Origin: Bolinopsis microptera
Lineage: Eukaryota > Ctenophora > Tentaculata > Lobata > Bolinopsidae
Length of the DNA: 64,000 nt
Assembly: GCF_026151205.1 (NCBI RefSeq)
Contig: NC_087084.1
Location: 12,799,453 to 12,863,452, forward strand
Reading direction: 5' to 3'
The notes beneath the pieces were generated by a model. The model was given only the letters and a program-made list of their open reading frames with translations, did not search any database and was not told the DNA's origin. How positions within the stretch are numbered: position 1 is the stretch's first letter; each line of letters starts with the position of its first letter. Shown here piece by piece: positions 35,519-47,679 of the stretch. The position numbers and the translations under genes are program-made.

Positions 35519-35935
35519 GCCTAACTGATTTGTTTATTTTCCTCATTTTTTGAGAGGGTGACCCTTTTTTGGGCGTAACGGACCCTCCTAAATGGCCCCC
35601 CCATTTCATATACTGAATGGCCGGCCAAACTCTGTGAGAGGTCGGAACAGTGTCAAGGAGCACTGTGATGTAGTGTGTGCAGCTATCGAGCTGCATTCTC
35701 AACACGTTCACTTACATCCCTTTTAAGTGTGGCTAATAGGAAAGCCATTATGGCAATCATGTGATGGTCAGGTGACCACTTTGGCGTTAAAATCATTGTA
35801 ATCTTGTGACCTCACGTGTCTCATTTACTTGCCGCTCTGGAGGGTAAGCAAGGAAATTTCTACAGATTCCGAGCATAGGAAAAAGAGCTTGGTTGACATT
35901 AAGTTGGCCTGGACCACTCAATGGGCATTTTATAT

Positions 35936-36053
35936 ACTTTCAAACTACTATATAACAAATTATTTGAGGTTAGATTAAGTTCCAATGTGGTAACTGGTTC
36001 TTTCCGGAGACCAGACCTTCACCATCTTTTGGTAAGCCTTCCACAAGGGGGCT
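35936..36053 (+). ncRNA. Candidate SL RNA, copy 41
   Basis: Donor GTTAG at 35969; ATCTTTTGGTAAGCC intact. Confidence 0.7.
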
Positions 36054-36224
36054 CTAATAACGCTGCAATAATAAATATTAAACAGAGCTCCCGGTATTGT
36101 TTCCCGACAGCCTGCTCCGAGTCATGTCCTCTTAGGCATGGGTTTGTGATCAAAACCAAAAGTAGCAAGCATGTTGTTTACTAATCATCGTGCTAATCGC
36201 CAGCCATAAAACTAATATTTGCAG

Positions 36225-36236
36225 GGTTCGGCAGTT
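36225..36236 (+). repeat. Small insertion flanked by GCAG
   Basis: GGTTCGGCAGTTG lies between TTTGCAG and AACTGAGG and includes a second GCAG. Private to this unit. Confidence 0.6.
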
Positions 36237-36288
36237 GAACTGAGGAATTTTAATTATTAAATGTAGTGTCAGTTAATTTCATCATTTC

Positions 36289-36413
36289 GGATACGGCCAT
36301 ATTTCGGTTGAATACACCCCCATTCTCGTTCGATCTGGAGTTAAGCAACTGCCAGCCGGGTTTGTACTTGGCATGGGTGACCGCTGGGGAATTCCCGGCT
36401 GCCGTATTCCTTT
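36289..36413 (+). rRNA. 5S rRNA, copy 42
   Basis: 125 nt. GGATACGGCC start; GCCGTATTCC then TTT. Confidence 0.95.
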
Positions 36414-36822
36414 GCAAATGATTTGTTAATTCCTCATTTTTTGAGAGGGTGACCCTTTTTTGGGTAACGTGACCCCTCTAAAATGGCCCCCCATTTCATC
36501 TGAATGGCCGGCCAAACCTGAGAAGAGGGTCGGATACAGTGTCTAAGGGCACTGTGATGTAGGTGTGTGCGCATCCTGAGCCTGCATCTCCAACACGTCC
36601 AATTCATCCACTTTTAAGGTGGCTAATGGGTAAGCCATTATGGCATCAACAACATGAGATGGTCAGGTGACCACTTTGGCGTTAAATCTGCTATCTTGTA
36701 ACTCACGTGTCTCATTACTTGCCGCTCTGGGGGTAGCAAGGAAATTTTCTACAGATCCGAGCAAGGGAAAGAGCTAGGTTGACATATAAGAGGCCTGGGA
36801 CCACTCAAGGGGCAGTTATAAT

Positions 36823-36938
36823 ACTTTCAACAACTATATTTAACAAATAATTGAGGTAAGATAAGTTCCAATGTGATAATGGTTCTCTCCGGAGACCAGA
36901 CTTCACATTTTTGGTAAGCTTCTCCACAAGGTAGGGCT
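36823..36938 (+). ncRNA. Candidate SL RNA, copy 42
   Basis: Donor GTAAG at 36856; hairpin 1 with TCCG loop intact. Confidence 0.7.
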
Positions 36939-37172
36939 CTATATAAACGATTCAATAATAAGTTAAACAGAGCTCCCGGGTATTGTATCCCGACAGTCAT
37001 GCTTCCGAGGGCATGTCTCCTCTTAGCATGGTTTTGTGATCACAACAAAAAGTAGCCAGCAATGTTGTTTCAATCAAGTGCTAATCGCCAGCCTCATAAA
37101 AACTTATATTTGCCGGGTACTGGAGGGGAATTAAGTTATTAATGGTAGTGGCCCGTAATTTCTTAAACTTTA

Positions 37173-37293
37173 GGATACGGCCTTATCTCGGTTGAATACC
37201 CCATCTCGTTCGATTGGGAAGTTAAGCAACTGCAGGCCGGGTAGTACTTGGAATGGGTGACCGCTGGGAATTCTCCCGGTGCCGTTTCCTTTT
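37173..37293 (+). rRNA. 5S rRNA, copy 43
   Basis: 121 nt. GGATACGGCC start; A-box perfect; CCGTTTCC then TTTT. Confidence 0.95.
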
Positions 37294-37692
37294 CGCTATA
37301 TGATTTGTTAATTTTCCTCTTTTTTGAGAGGGTGACCCTTTTTTGGGTAACGTGACCCTAAAAGGGCCCCCCATTTCATCTGAATGGCCGGCAAACCTGT
37401 GAAGAGTCGCGAACAGTGTCAAGGAGCACTGTGATGGTGTGTGTGCTCAAGCATCGAGCTGCTTCTCCAAACTCGTCCAATTACATCCTTTTAAGGTGGC
37501 TATATGGAAAGCCTTTATGGGCAACATGAGATGTTCAGGTGACCACTTTGGCGTTTAAATCATGCTATCTTGTGACCTCACGTGTCTCATTACTTGCCGC
37601 TCTGGAGGGTAGCAAGGAAGTTTCTATGATCCGGCGTGGAAAGAGCGAGTTGACATATTAAGTAGGCGGGGACACTCAATGGGCAGTTTTAT

Positions 37693-37810
37693 ACTTTAAC
37701 ATACTATAATAACATTTTATGTGAGGTAAGATTAAGTTCCAATGTGTAAACTGTTCTCTCCGGAGACCAGACTTCAATCGTTTGGTAAAGCCATTCCAAC
37801 TAGGAGGGCT
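37693..37810 (+). ncRNA. Candidate SL RNA, copy 43
   Basis: Donor GTAAG at 37726 after TGTGAG; hairpin 1 intact; Sm-like region ATCGTTTGG. Confidence 0.69.
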
Positions 37811-38046
37811 CTAATAAACGATGCAATAATAAAGAATAAACAGAGCTCCCGGTATCTGTATCCGACAGCCAGCTCCGTGTCATGTCTATTAGCTTGTTTT
37901 GTGATCACAACCAAAAAGTAGCCAGCCAATGTTGTTACATTCAAAGTGCTAATCGCCAGCCATTATATAAAACTAATATTTGCGAGGAAAATGAGGAATT
38001 AATTATTAAATGTAACGATGTCGGTCGTGATATTTGCATAACTTGA

Positions 38047-38175
38047 GGATACGGCTTACGCGGTTGAATACACCCCATCTCGTTCGATCCTGGGAAGTTA
38101 AGGCGAGCTGCATGGCGGTTTGCGTATCTTTGGATGGTTAGTGACGCCTGGGAATTCCCGGTTGCCCGTATCTTT
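38047..38175 (+). rRNA. 5S rRNA, copy 44
   Basis: 129 nt. A-box reads TTAAGGCGAGCTGC, with inserted C/G bases that become common from here on. Confidence 0.93.
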
Positions 38176-38593
38176 GCAAATTGATTTGTTAAATTTCCTC
38201 TCATTTTTGAGAGGGTGACCCCTTTTTTGGTAACGTGAACCCTAAAATGGCCCCCCTTTCATTCTGAATGGTCCGCGGCCAAACTGAGCAAGAGGTCGGA
38301 AACAGTGTCAAGAGACACGGTGTAGTGTAGTGTGTGCCAGAACGAGCGGCATCTCCAACACGTCCATATTATATCACTTTTAAGGCGCGCTAATGGGAAA
38401 AGCGCATTATGGGCTCAAATGAGATGGTCAGGTGAGCACTTTGGCGTTTAAATCATGCTATCTTGTGACCTTCACGGTTCATTACTTGCCGCTCTGGAGG
38501 GGTAGCAAGGAAATATTGCTACAGGATCCGAGCAAGGAGAAAAGTGCTAGGTTGCTATAATAGCGCCTGGGACCCTCAATGGCAGTTTTTAAT

Positions 38594-38712
38594 ACTTCAA
38601 CCACTTTACTATATAAAATAATTGGAGGAGTATTAGTTCCAATGTGCTATACTGGTTCTCTCCGGATGACAGATCTTAAGCACTCCTTTTGGTAAGCATT
38701 CCCATGGAGGGT
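38594..38712 (+). ncRNA. Candidate SL RNA, copy 44 (donor altered)
   Basis: Junction reads GGAGGAGTATT near 38628, so GTAAG is lost. Hairpin 1 also carries inserted bases. Confidence 0.6.
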
Positions 38713-38948
38713 CTAATAAATGCGATGCGCGCATAATAAGATAAAACAGAAGCTCCCGGTATTCGTATCCCGACTGCCAGCTTTTTTCGAGTCATTGTCC
38801 TCTTAGCTATGGTTTTGTGATCACAACCAAAGAGTAGCCAGCAATGTTGTTACATTCAAAGTGCTCTAATCGCCAGACATAAAATTATATATTTGCAGGA
38901 ACTGAGGAATAGATTATTAATTGTAGTGGCGTTAATTTCATAACTTTC

Positions 38949-39078
38949 GGATACGGCCATACTCGGTTGATTTCACCCCTATGTGCTCGGCTCGATCTGG
39001 GAAGTTTAGCAAAATGCAGGCTCGGGTGTTAGGACTTGGATGGGTGATCGCCGCGGAATTCCGGTGCCGTATCCTTTT
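38949..39078 (+). rRNA. 5S rRNA, copy 45
   Basis: 130 nt. GTGCTCGGCTCGATCTGG replaces the CTCGTTCGATCTGG segment. Confidence 0.94.
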
Positions 39079-39493
39079 GCAAATGATTTGTTAATTTTCC
39101 TCATTTTTTGAGGGGTGACCCTTTTTTGTGGTGAAGTGACCCCTAAAATGGCCCCCCCATTTGTCATCTGAATGGGCCGGCCAAACCTTGAGAAGAGGTC
39201 GAACAGTGTCAAGAGCACTAGTCGTGATGTAGTGTGTGTGGCTGGCATCGAGGCTGCATCTCCAACACGTCCCAATTACAAGCCCTTTTAAGTTGGCTAA
39301 TGGGAAAGCATTATGGGCACATGAGATGGTTCAGGTGACCCTTTGGCGTTTTATTATGCTTTCTTGTGACTCACGTGTCTCCTTACTTGCCGCTTGGAGG
39401 GGTAGCAAGGAAATATTCTACAGATCCGAGCAAGGAAAGAGCTGGTTGACATATAAGTAGGGCCGGGGACCACTCAAATGGGGCAGGTTTAAT

Positions 39494-39621
39494 ACTTTCA
39501 AACACTACCGATTATTACAGAATGTAATTTGAGTAAGTATTATAGTTCCAATGTGTAAATGGTTCTCTCCGGAGACCAGACTTCACTCTCTTTCGGTATG
39601 CCTTACAAAGAAGAGAGGGCT
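39494..39621 (+). ncRNA. Candidate SL RNA, copy 45
   Basis: Donor GTAAG at 39533; hairpin 1 with TCCG loop intact; terminal stem noisy. Confidence 0.68.
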
Positions 39622-39854
39622 CTAATAAACGATGCCATATATCAGATAAACAGATGCTCGCCCTGGTATTGTATCCCGACAGGCCAGCAGCTCCGAGTCA
39701 TGTCTCCTTTCTTAGCATGGTTTTTGATCACAACCAAATTGTAGCCAGCAATGTTGTTACAATCAAAGGTGCTAATCGCCAGCATAGAAACTAAATATTT
39801 GCTGGAAAACTGAGGATTTAATTAGAATGTGGTGGCGTAATTTTCATAACTTTC

Positions 39855-39987
39855 GGATACGGCCAGATCGCGGTTGATATACACCCATATCTCGTTCGAT
39901 CTGGGAATAGGTTAGAGCAACGCAGCCGGGTTAGTACTTGGTCTTATGGTAGTGACTCCGCCAGGAATTCCGGTGCCGTATCCTTTT
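39855..39987 (+). rRNA. 5S rRNA, copy 46
   Basis: 133 nt. Extra bases in the C-box region (TTGGTCTTATGGTAGTGAC). Confidence 0.94.
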
Positions 39988-40414
39988 GCTAATGATTGTG
40001 TTAATTTCCTCTATTTTTTGAGTTGGGTGACCGCTTTTTTGGGTTCACGTGACACCTAAAATGGCCCCCCCATTTTCATCTGAATGGCCGGGCCAAACCT
40101 GAGTGAGAGGTCGGACAGTGTCAGAAGAGCACTGTGATGTAGTGTGTGCAGCATCGGCTGCATCACTCAACACGTCCAACTTACATCCCTTTTAAGGTGG
40201 CTAATGGGAAAAGCCATTTTGGGCTCTGTACATTGAGATGGGTCAGGTGGGACCACTTTGGCGTTTAAATCATGCTATCTTGTGACTCTCAATGTGTTCA
40301 TTACTTGCCGCTCTGGAGGGTAGCAAGGCATTATATTTCTACAGATCCGAGCAAGGAGAGCATTAGGGTGACATGGTTAAGTTAGGCCGGGACATATCTA
40401 GGGGCTGTTTTTAT

Positions 40415-40536
40415 ACTTTCAAACACCTACTTTATATCGAAAATTATTTGAGGTAAGATGAAGTTCCATATGTGTAAACTGTTCTCTCGGTGCCTAGATT
40501 CAACGTCTTTTGGTAAGCCTTCCACTAAGGGGGGCT
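40415..40536 (+). ncRNA. Candidate SL RNA, copy 46
   Basis: Donor GTAAG at 40453 after TTTGAG; GTCTTTTGG Sm-like core. Confidence 0.69.
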
Positions 40537-40751
40537 CTAATAAACGATTGCAATAATTAAGATAATCAGTTGCTCCCGGTTTTGGATCCGAATGCCAGCT
40601 CGTGTCATGTCCTATAGCTTGTTTTTGGATCACAACCAAAAAGTAGCCAGCAATGTTGTTACAATCAAAGTGCTAATCGCCAGCCATAAAATAAATTTGC
40701 AGGAACTGTGGGAATTAATTATGAAATGTAGTGGCCTAATTTCATACTTTC

Positions 40752-40873
40752 GGATACGGCCTTTACTCGGTTGATACCACCCCTTCTCGTTCGATCTGGG
40801 AAGTTAAGCAACCTGCAGGCCGGGTTAGTACTTGGAGGGGTGACGCCTGGGAATTCCGGTGCCGTATCCTTTT
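40752..40873 (+). rRNA. 5S rRNA, copy 47
   Basis: 122 nt. Near consensus; GCCGTATCC and TTTT intact. Confidence 0.95.
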
Positions 40874-41293
40874 GCAAATGATTTGTTAAAATTTTCCTCA
40901 TCTTTTGAGAGGGTGACCCTTTTTTGGGTTAACGTGCCCCTAAAACGCGCGCCCCCAAATTCATCTGACATGGCCGGCCAAAACCTGAGAAAGAGGTCGG
41001 TACCAGTGTCAAGAGCCTCTGTGATGTAGTGTGTTGCAGCATCGGCTGATTATCCACTCGTCCAATTACATTCCCTTGTAAGGTGGCTAATGGAAAGCCC
41101 CATTATGGGCAACATGAGACTGGTCAGGTGACCACTTGGCGTTTAATCATTGCTTTCTTGTGACCTCTCGTGTCTCTTTTACTTGCCGCTCTCGGAGGGT
41201 AGCAAGGAATATATTCTACAGTTCCGAGCAAGGTAAGAGCATAGGTTGAACTATAAGTAGGCCTGGGTCCATCTCAATGGAGCTGTTTTTAAT

Positions 41294-41411
41294 ACTTTCA
41301 AACACTACTTATAACAAATAATTTGAGTATGATTAAGTTCCAATGGGTAACTGGTTCTCTCCTGGAGACCTGACTTCTCATCTTTTGGTAATGCCTTCCA
41401 CAAGGAGGGCT
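41294..41411 (+). ncRNA. Candidate SL RNA, copy 47
   Basis: Donor GTATG at 41327 after TTTGA; ATCTTTTGGTAA and GGAGGGCT intact. Confidence 0.7.
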
Positions 41412-41658
41412 CTAATAAACGATTGCAATAATAAAGATTAAAAACAGATAGCTCCCGGATATTGTATCCCGACAGCCAGCTCCGAGTCATTTGTCCTCGT
41501 AGCATGGTTTTGTGATTCTCGTAACCAGAAGTAGCCAGACAATGTTGATTACAATCTTCTCGCAAAGTGCTATTAGCCTCGACCATAAAAACTATCTTGG
41601 CAGGAAAACAGAGGAATTAATTATTGTAAGTAGTGGCCGTTAATTTCACTGTACTTTC

Positions 41659-41794
41659 GGATACGGCCGTATATGCTCGCGCGAGCGCATTGAATACACC
41701 CAGTCTCGTTCGGTTCCTGTGTGAGAGCAACTGAAGGCCGGGTTAGTACTTGGATGGGTGACCGCCTGGGAATTCCCGTGCCGTGTTCGCTTTT
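41659..41794 (+). rRNA. 5S rRNA, copy 48
   Basis: 136 nt. Carries the palindrome GCTCGCGCGAGC at 41675-41686 in place of part of ATACTCGGTTG. This would disrupt helix II/III if real. Confidence 0.92.
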
Positions 41795-42219
41795 GCAGAT
41801 GATTTGTTGAAATTTCCTCCATTTTTTGTGAGGGGTGCCCTTTTTTGGGGAACGTGACCCTTAAATGGCCCCCCCTCCACATTTTCTATCTGAATGGCCG
41901 GCCAAACTGGAGAAGATGGTACGGTGGTATCTAGTGTCAAGAGCACGGTGATGTAGTGTGTGCAGCATCGAGCTGCTGCATCTCAACACGTCCAATTACA
42001 TTACCTTTAAGGTGGCTAAGGAAAGCCATTTTGGCATACTTGAGTTGGGTACAGGTGACCCATACTTTGCGTTAAATCATGCTAGATTGTGACCTCACGT
42101 GGTCTCATTACTTGCCGCTCTTGGAGGGTTGCAAGGAAATATTCTACAGTCGCCGAGCAAGGAAAGAGCTCGGTTGAGATATATAATAGGCCTGGGACCA
42201 CTCAATGGGCAGTTTTAAT

Positions 42220-42340
42220 ACTTTCAACATCGTACTATTATAACAAATAATTTGAAGGTAAGATTAAGTTCCAATGTGTAACTGGTTCTCTCGGAGACCA
42301 GACTTCAGCATATTTTGGTAAGCCTTTCCACAAGGAGGCT
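42220..42340 (+). ncRNA. Candidate SL RNA, copy 48
   Basis: Donor GTAAG at 42258 after TTTGAAG; GTAAGATTAAGTTCCAATG perfect. Confidence 0.7.
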
Positions 42341-42573
42341 CTAATAAGCGATGCAATAATAGAAAGATAAACGGAGCTCCCGGTTTTGTATCCCGACAGG
42401 CGACAGCTCCGAGTCTGTCATGCTTAGCATGGTTTTTGTGATCACAGACCAAAGAAGTAGCCAGGCAAGTTGTTACAATCAGAGTGCAATCGCCAGCCAT
42501 TAAACTTATATTTGCAGAACTTGAGGAATTAGATTTATTAAAATGTAGTGGCCCGGTATTTCATGTTAACTTG

Positions 42574-42706
42574 GGAGGAGCGGCCATACTCTCGGTTGAA
42601 TACCACCCGCATCTCGTTCGAATTGGGTAGTTAAGCATCTCTGCAGTGCGGGTTCGGGAGTATTGGATGGGTGACCGCCTGGGAATTCCCGGTGCCGTAT
42701 TCTTTT
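42574..42706 (+). rRNA. 5S rRNA, copy 49
   Basis: 133 nt. 5' arm reads GAGGAGCGGCC; 3' half clear. Confidence 0.93.
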
Positions 42707-43131
42707 GCAATATGATTTGTTTAATTCCTCATTGTTTTTGAGATGGCGGTGAGACCCTTTTTTGGGTAACGTGACCCCTAAAATGGCCCCCCCATTTCAT
42801 CTGAATGGCCGGCCAAAACCTGAGAAGAACGGTCGGAAACAGTGACAAGAGCACTGTGATGTGTGTGTGCAGCATCGAGCTGCATCTCCAACAGTCCAAT
42901 TACTACATCCCGTTTTAAGGTGGCTTAATATAGGGAAAGCCTTATGGGCAACATTGAGATGGTCAGGCTGACCACTTTGGCGTTAAATCATGTATCTTGT
43001 GACTCCACGTGTCTCCATTACTTCCGCTTGTGAGGGTAGCAAGGAACATATTCTACAGTTAACGAGCAAGGAAAGAAGGCTAGCGTTGACAAATAAGTAG
43101 GCTGGACACTCAATGGGCATCGCGCTTTAAT

Positions 43132-43254
43132 ACTCTTTCAACACTACTATTTAACTACTAATAATTTGAGGTAAGATTAAGTTCCAATGTGTAAATGGGT
43201 CTCTCCGGAGACCTAGACTTCACATCTTTTGGTAAGCCTTCCACAAGGAGGGCT
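43132..43254 (+). ncRNA. Candidate SL RNA, copy 49
   Basis: Donor GTAAG at 43171 after AATTTGAG; ATCTTTTGG and terminal stem-loop perfect. Confidence 0.71.
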
Positions 43255-43475
43255 CTAATAACGATGCAATAATTATAAAGAATAACAGAGCTCCGGTATT
43301 GTATCCCGACAGCCAGCTCGAGTCCTGTCCTCTTAGCATGGTTTTGTGATCACATCCAAAAGTAGCCTGCATGATGTTACAATCAAAGTGCTAATCAGCA
43401 GCCATAATAAAACTAATATTGCAGGAATGAGGAATTAATGAATTAAATGTAGTGGCCGTAAATTTCTAACATTTC

Positions 43476-43602
43476 GGATACGGCCATAACTCGGTTGAAT
43501 ACACCCCATCTCGTTCGATCTGGGAAGTTAAGCAACGGCAGGCCGGGTTACAGTACTTGGATGGGTGACCCCCTCTGGAATTCCCGGTGCCGCTATCCTT
43601 TT
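43476..43602 (+). rRNA. 5S rRNA, copy 50
   Basis: 127 nt. Near consensus from GGATACGGCC to the A-box; GCCGCTATCC then TTTT. Confidence 0.95.
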
Positions 43603-44031
43603 GCAATTGATTTGTTATTTCCTCATTTTTTTGACGTGGTAACCCTTTTTTGGGTAACGTGGACCCCTTAAAAAATGACCCCCCCATTTCATCTGAATGG
43701 CCGGCCATACTCTCTGAGAAGAGGTCGGAACCTGTGTCTCAGAGCACTGTGATGTTAGTGTGTGCAGCATCGAGCTGCATCTCCATCACGCCAATACAGA
43801 TCCCTTTAAGGGGCCTAATGGGGAAAGCACATTATGGGCAAAATGAGATGGTCAGGTGACACTTGGCGTTAAATACGCTTACTTCTTGTGACTCAGTGTC
43901 TCATTACTTGCCAGGCGCTTGGAGGGTAGCATGGAAATATTTCTTCTATCCGAGGGCAACGGGAGGTAAAGATGCTAGGTTGACAATATAAGTAGGCCTG
44001 GGGACCACTCGATTGGGCCAGGAGTTTTAAT

Positions 44032-44157
44032 ACTTTTCATCATACTATTTAAACAAATAATTTGAGGTAACGGATTAGTTCCAATGTGTACTTGGTTCTC
44101 TCGGAGACCAGACTTCACATCTTTTGGTAAGCCTTTTTTTCCCACCAAGGAGGGGCT
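44032..44157 (+). ncRNA. Candidate SL RNA, copy 50
   Basis: Donor GTAACG at 44067. T-run expansion (TTTTTTTCCC) in the 5' arm of the terminal stem. Confidence 0.67.
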
Positions 44158-44389
44158 CTATTAACAGATGGCGCAATATAAAGATAAACAGTGCTCCCGG
44201 TTTGTATCTCGGCAGCCAGCCTCGAGTCATGTCCTTGTTAGCATGGTTTTGTGAACACAACAAAAATGTAGCCAGCATTGTTGTTACAATCAAAGTGCTA
44301 AGCGGCGAGCCATAAAACTAATATTTGCAGGCACACTGAGGAGATTTAATTATTAGAATGTATGGTCAGGCCGTGAAGTGTCATAAACT

Positions 44390-44417
44390 CCTCCCCACCC
44401 CCCCCGCCCTCCCCCGT
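44390..44417 (+). repeat. C-rich insertion before 5S copy 51
   Basis: About 28 bases of C with occasional A, G and T sit between CATAAACT and the 5S start. Private to this unit. Confidence 0.75.
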
Positions 44418-44418
44418 C

Positions 44419-44549
44419 GGATTCGGGGCCATACTTCGGTTGAATACACCCCATCTCGTTCGATCTGGGAGTGTAAGCAACTGCAAGGGCCGGCGTTAGT
44501 ACTTGGATTGGGTGACCGTCCTGGAGAATGCCCGGTGGCCGTATCCTTT
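44419..44549 (+). rRNA. 5S rRNA, copy 51
   Basis: 131 nt. GGATTCGGGGCC start, preceded directly by a C-rich insert at 44390-44417. Confidence 0.93.
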
Positions 44550-44993
44550 GCAAATGATTGTGAGATTTCTCATTTTTGGAGTGGGTGACCCTTTTTTGGG
44601 TAACGTGACCCCTGTAATGGCCCCCACCGCTTTCCTTTGAATGGCCTCGGGACCATATCCTTGCGAGATTGGGTCGGAACAGTGGTCAAGAAGTCACTGT
44701 GTGTGTTGATGTAGTGTGTGCAGGCATCGAGCTGCATCTCCAACACGGTTCAATTACATCCTTTGTAAGGTGGCTAACTGGTGAAAAGCCATTATGGCTT
44801 GCAACATGGATGGTGTCAGGTGGCCACTTTTCTGGCGTGTATATCTTGCTATGACTTGTGTCCTCACGTGGTCTCTTTACTTGCCTGCTTCGGAGAGGTG
44901 TAGCAACGGAAAAGTATTCTACAGTCAGGGCAGGGGAAAGAGCGTAGTTGTCGCCTATAAGTAGGCCGGGACCACTCATATGGCAGTTTTAAT

Positions 44994-45120
44994 ACTTTCT
45001 CAACGCTGACTGATATAACAAATTAATTTGAGGATGAAGATTAAGTTCCAATGTGTTGACTTGGTCTCTCCGAGACCAGGACTTCACATCTTTTTTGGTA
45101 AGCCTTCCACAAGGAGGGCT
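44994..45120 (+). ncRNA. Candidate SL RNA, copy 51 (donor altered)
   Basis: Junction reads TTTGAGGATGAAG near 45033, so GTAAG is interrupted by an A. Terminal stem-loop perfect. Confidence 0.64.
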
Positions 45121-45351
45121 CTAATAATACGATGGCAATAATAATGATAAACAGAGCTCCCGGTATGTTATACCGACAGCCAGCTCCGGAGTTCATGTCC
45201 TCTTAGCATGTTTTGTGATCACCAAACCAAAAAGTTGCCAGCATTGGTGTTACAATCAAAGTGCTAATCGCCAGCATAAAAAAAATAATATTTGCAGGAC
45301 TGAGGAATTATTTATTTGTAGTGTAGTGGGCACGTTATTTCAATAACTTTC

Positions 45352-45477
45352 GGATACGGCCATATTCGGTTGAATAACCCCATCTCGTTCGGATCTGGGA
45401 AGTTTAAGCCAACTGCAGGCCGGGTGCATGTATCTTGGAGGGTGACCGCCTGGGAATTCCCGGGGCCGTTTCGTTTT
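45352..45477 (+). rRNA. 5S rRNA, copy 52
   Basis: 126 nt. GGATACGGCC start; C-box altered to GCATGTATCTTGGAGGG. Confidence 0.94.
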
Positions 45478-45889
45478 GCAAATGATTTGTTAATTTCCGT
45501 CATTTTTGAGGGGTGACCCTTTTTTGGTAATAGTGACCCCTAAAAATGGCCCCCCATTTTCATCTGAATGGCCGGCCTAACCTGAGAAGAGGTCGGAACA
45601 GTGTCAAGAGCACTGTGATGTAGTTTTTGTGTGCAGCATCGAGGCTGCTTCTCCAACACGCGTCCAATTACATCCTTTTAAGGTGGCTAATGGGGAAAGC
45701 CATTATGGGCAACATGAGATGGTCAGGTGACACTTTGGCGTTTAATCATGCTGATCTTGTGACCCACGTGTTCATTACTTTTGCCGCTCTGGAGTGTAGC
45801 AAGGAAATTATCTCTACAGATCGAGCAAGGAAAGAAGCTGAGTTGATCATATAAGAGGCCTGGGGGACACAGTCATGGGAGGTTTAGAT

Positions 45890-46008
45890 ACTTTTCCAAC
45901 ACTACTATATAAGCAAATAATTTGAGGTAAGATTAAGGTTCGCAATGTGTGTAACTGTCTCTCGGGACCAGGACTTCCATCTTTTGGGAAGCCTTCCAAT
46001 GGAGGGCT
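45890..46008 (+). ncRNA. Candidate SL RNA, copy 52
   Basis: Donor GTAAG at 45927 after TTTGAG; hairpin 1 shortened by deletions. Confidence 0.69.
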
Positions 46009-46231
46009 CTAATATACGATGCAATAATAAAGATAAAACAGTGCTCCGGTATTGTATTCCGACTGCAGCTTCCGAGTCATGTCTCTGTAGCATGGGTATT
46101 GGATCACAACCAAAAAGTAGACAGCAATGTTGGTTACAATCAAAGTGCTAATTCGCCCGCCATAAAAACTAATATTGCAGGAACTGTGGAATTTACATTA
46201 TTTAAATGTAGTGGCCGTATTTCATTACTTT

Positions 46232-46356
46232 GGATACGCCATTCTCTCGGTTGAATACCACCCCATCATCTCGTTCTCGATCTGGGAAGATAAGCACTGC
46301 AGGCGGGTTAGTACTTGGATGGGTGACCGCCTGAATTCCGCTGTGCCGTATCTTTT
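46232..46356 (+). rRNA. 5S rRNA, copy 53
   Basis: 125 nt. C-box TTAGTACTTGGATGGGTGAC is intact; GGATACGCC start. Confidence 0.95.
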
Positions 46357-46449
46357 GCAATTGATTTGTTAATGTCCTCATTATGGAGAGGGTGACCCTT
46401 TTTGGGTAAACGTGACCCCTTAAAATTGGCCCCCATTTCATCTGAAAGG

Positions 46450-46467
46450 CGCCCCCCGCCCCCCCCC
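46450..46467 (+). repeat. C-rich insertion
   Basis: CGCCCCCCGCCCCCCCC is inserted within GAATGGCCGGCC after 5S copy 53. Private to this unit. Confidence 0.75.
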
Positions 46468-46789
46468 GGCCAAACCTTGAGATGAGGGTCGGACGCAGTG
46501 GTCAAGAGCACTGTGATGTAGTGTGGGCAGCTCCGAGCGATCTCCAACCACCGTCCAATTAATCCCTTTTAGGAGGCTAATGGGAAAGCCATTAGTGGGC
46601 AACATGAGTTGGTCAGGTGACCACTTTGGCGTTTAAACATGCTATCTGGGTGACCTCGGATGTCTCATTACTTGCCCCGCTCTGGAGGGTAGCAAGGAAA
46701 TATTATACAGATACCGAGCGAAGAGAAAAGAGCTAGGTTGACCTCTAAGTAAGGTCCCGGGAGACACTCTCAATGGGCTGTTTTTTATA

Positions 46790-46913
46790 ACTTTGTCAAC
46801 ACTACTATATTAACAAAATATTGTGAGGTAAGGATTAAGTTCCAATGTGTAACTGGTTCTCTCCGGAGACAGACTTCATCTCTATTTGGTAAAGCCTTCC
46901 AACAAGGAGGGCT
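46790..46913 (+). ncRNA. Candidate SL RNA, copy 53
   Basis: Donor GTAAGG at 46828; hairpin 1 TCCG loop kept; Sm-like region CTCTATTTGG. Confidence 0.69.
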
Positions 46914-47143
46914 CTATAATTCGGATGCAATAATAAAAGATAAAAAGTGAGGCTCCCGCGTATTGGTATCCCGACAGCCAGCTCCGAGTCATGTCCTCTT
47001 AGCCTCAGGGTGTTGTGAGCACTAAACCAAAAGTAGCAGCAATGTTGTTACAATTCAAGAGTGCTAATCGCCAGCATAAAACAAATATTTGCTGGACTGA
47101 GGAATTAATTATTAAATGTAGTGGCCGTTATTTCATAACTTTC

Positions 47144-47266
47144 GGATTACTGGCCATACTCGGGTGAATACCCCCCATCACGTTCGATCTGGGAAGTTAA
47201 GCAACTGCAGGCCGGGTTAGTTCTGGGATGGTGACCGCCTGGGAATTCCGGTGGCGTATTCCTTTT
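47144..47266 (+). rRNA. 5S rRNA, copy 54
   Basis: 123 nt. A-box perfect (AAGTTAAGCAACTGCAGG); GTGGCGTATTCC end. Confidence 0.95.
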
Positions 47267-47679
47267 GCATATGATTTGTTATTCCATCATTTTTTGACGA
47301 GGGTGATCCCTTGTTTGGTACGTGCATCCCCTAATAAATGGCCCCCCCATTTCATTGAATGGCCGGCCAACTGAGAAGAGGTCGGTAACAGTGGTCAAGA
47401 GCACTGTTGATGTAGTGTGGTGCAGCATCGAGCTGCAATATCACCTTTTCCATTTACATCCCTTTTTAGGTGGCTAATGGGGAAAGCGTTATGGGCAAAA
47501 TGAGCATTGGGTCAGGTGGGACCACTTTGGCGTAAAATTCATGCTATCTTGTGACCTCAACGTGTCTCTTTACTTGCCCGCTTGGAGGGTTATAGATAGG
47601 ATTATTCTACAGATCCGAGCACGGAAAGATCTAGGTTGACATGAAGTAGGCCTGGGACCACTCTATGGGCAGTTTTAAT

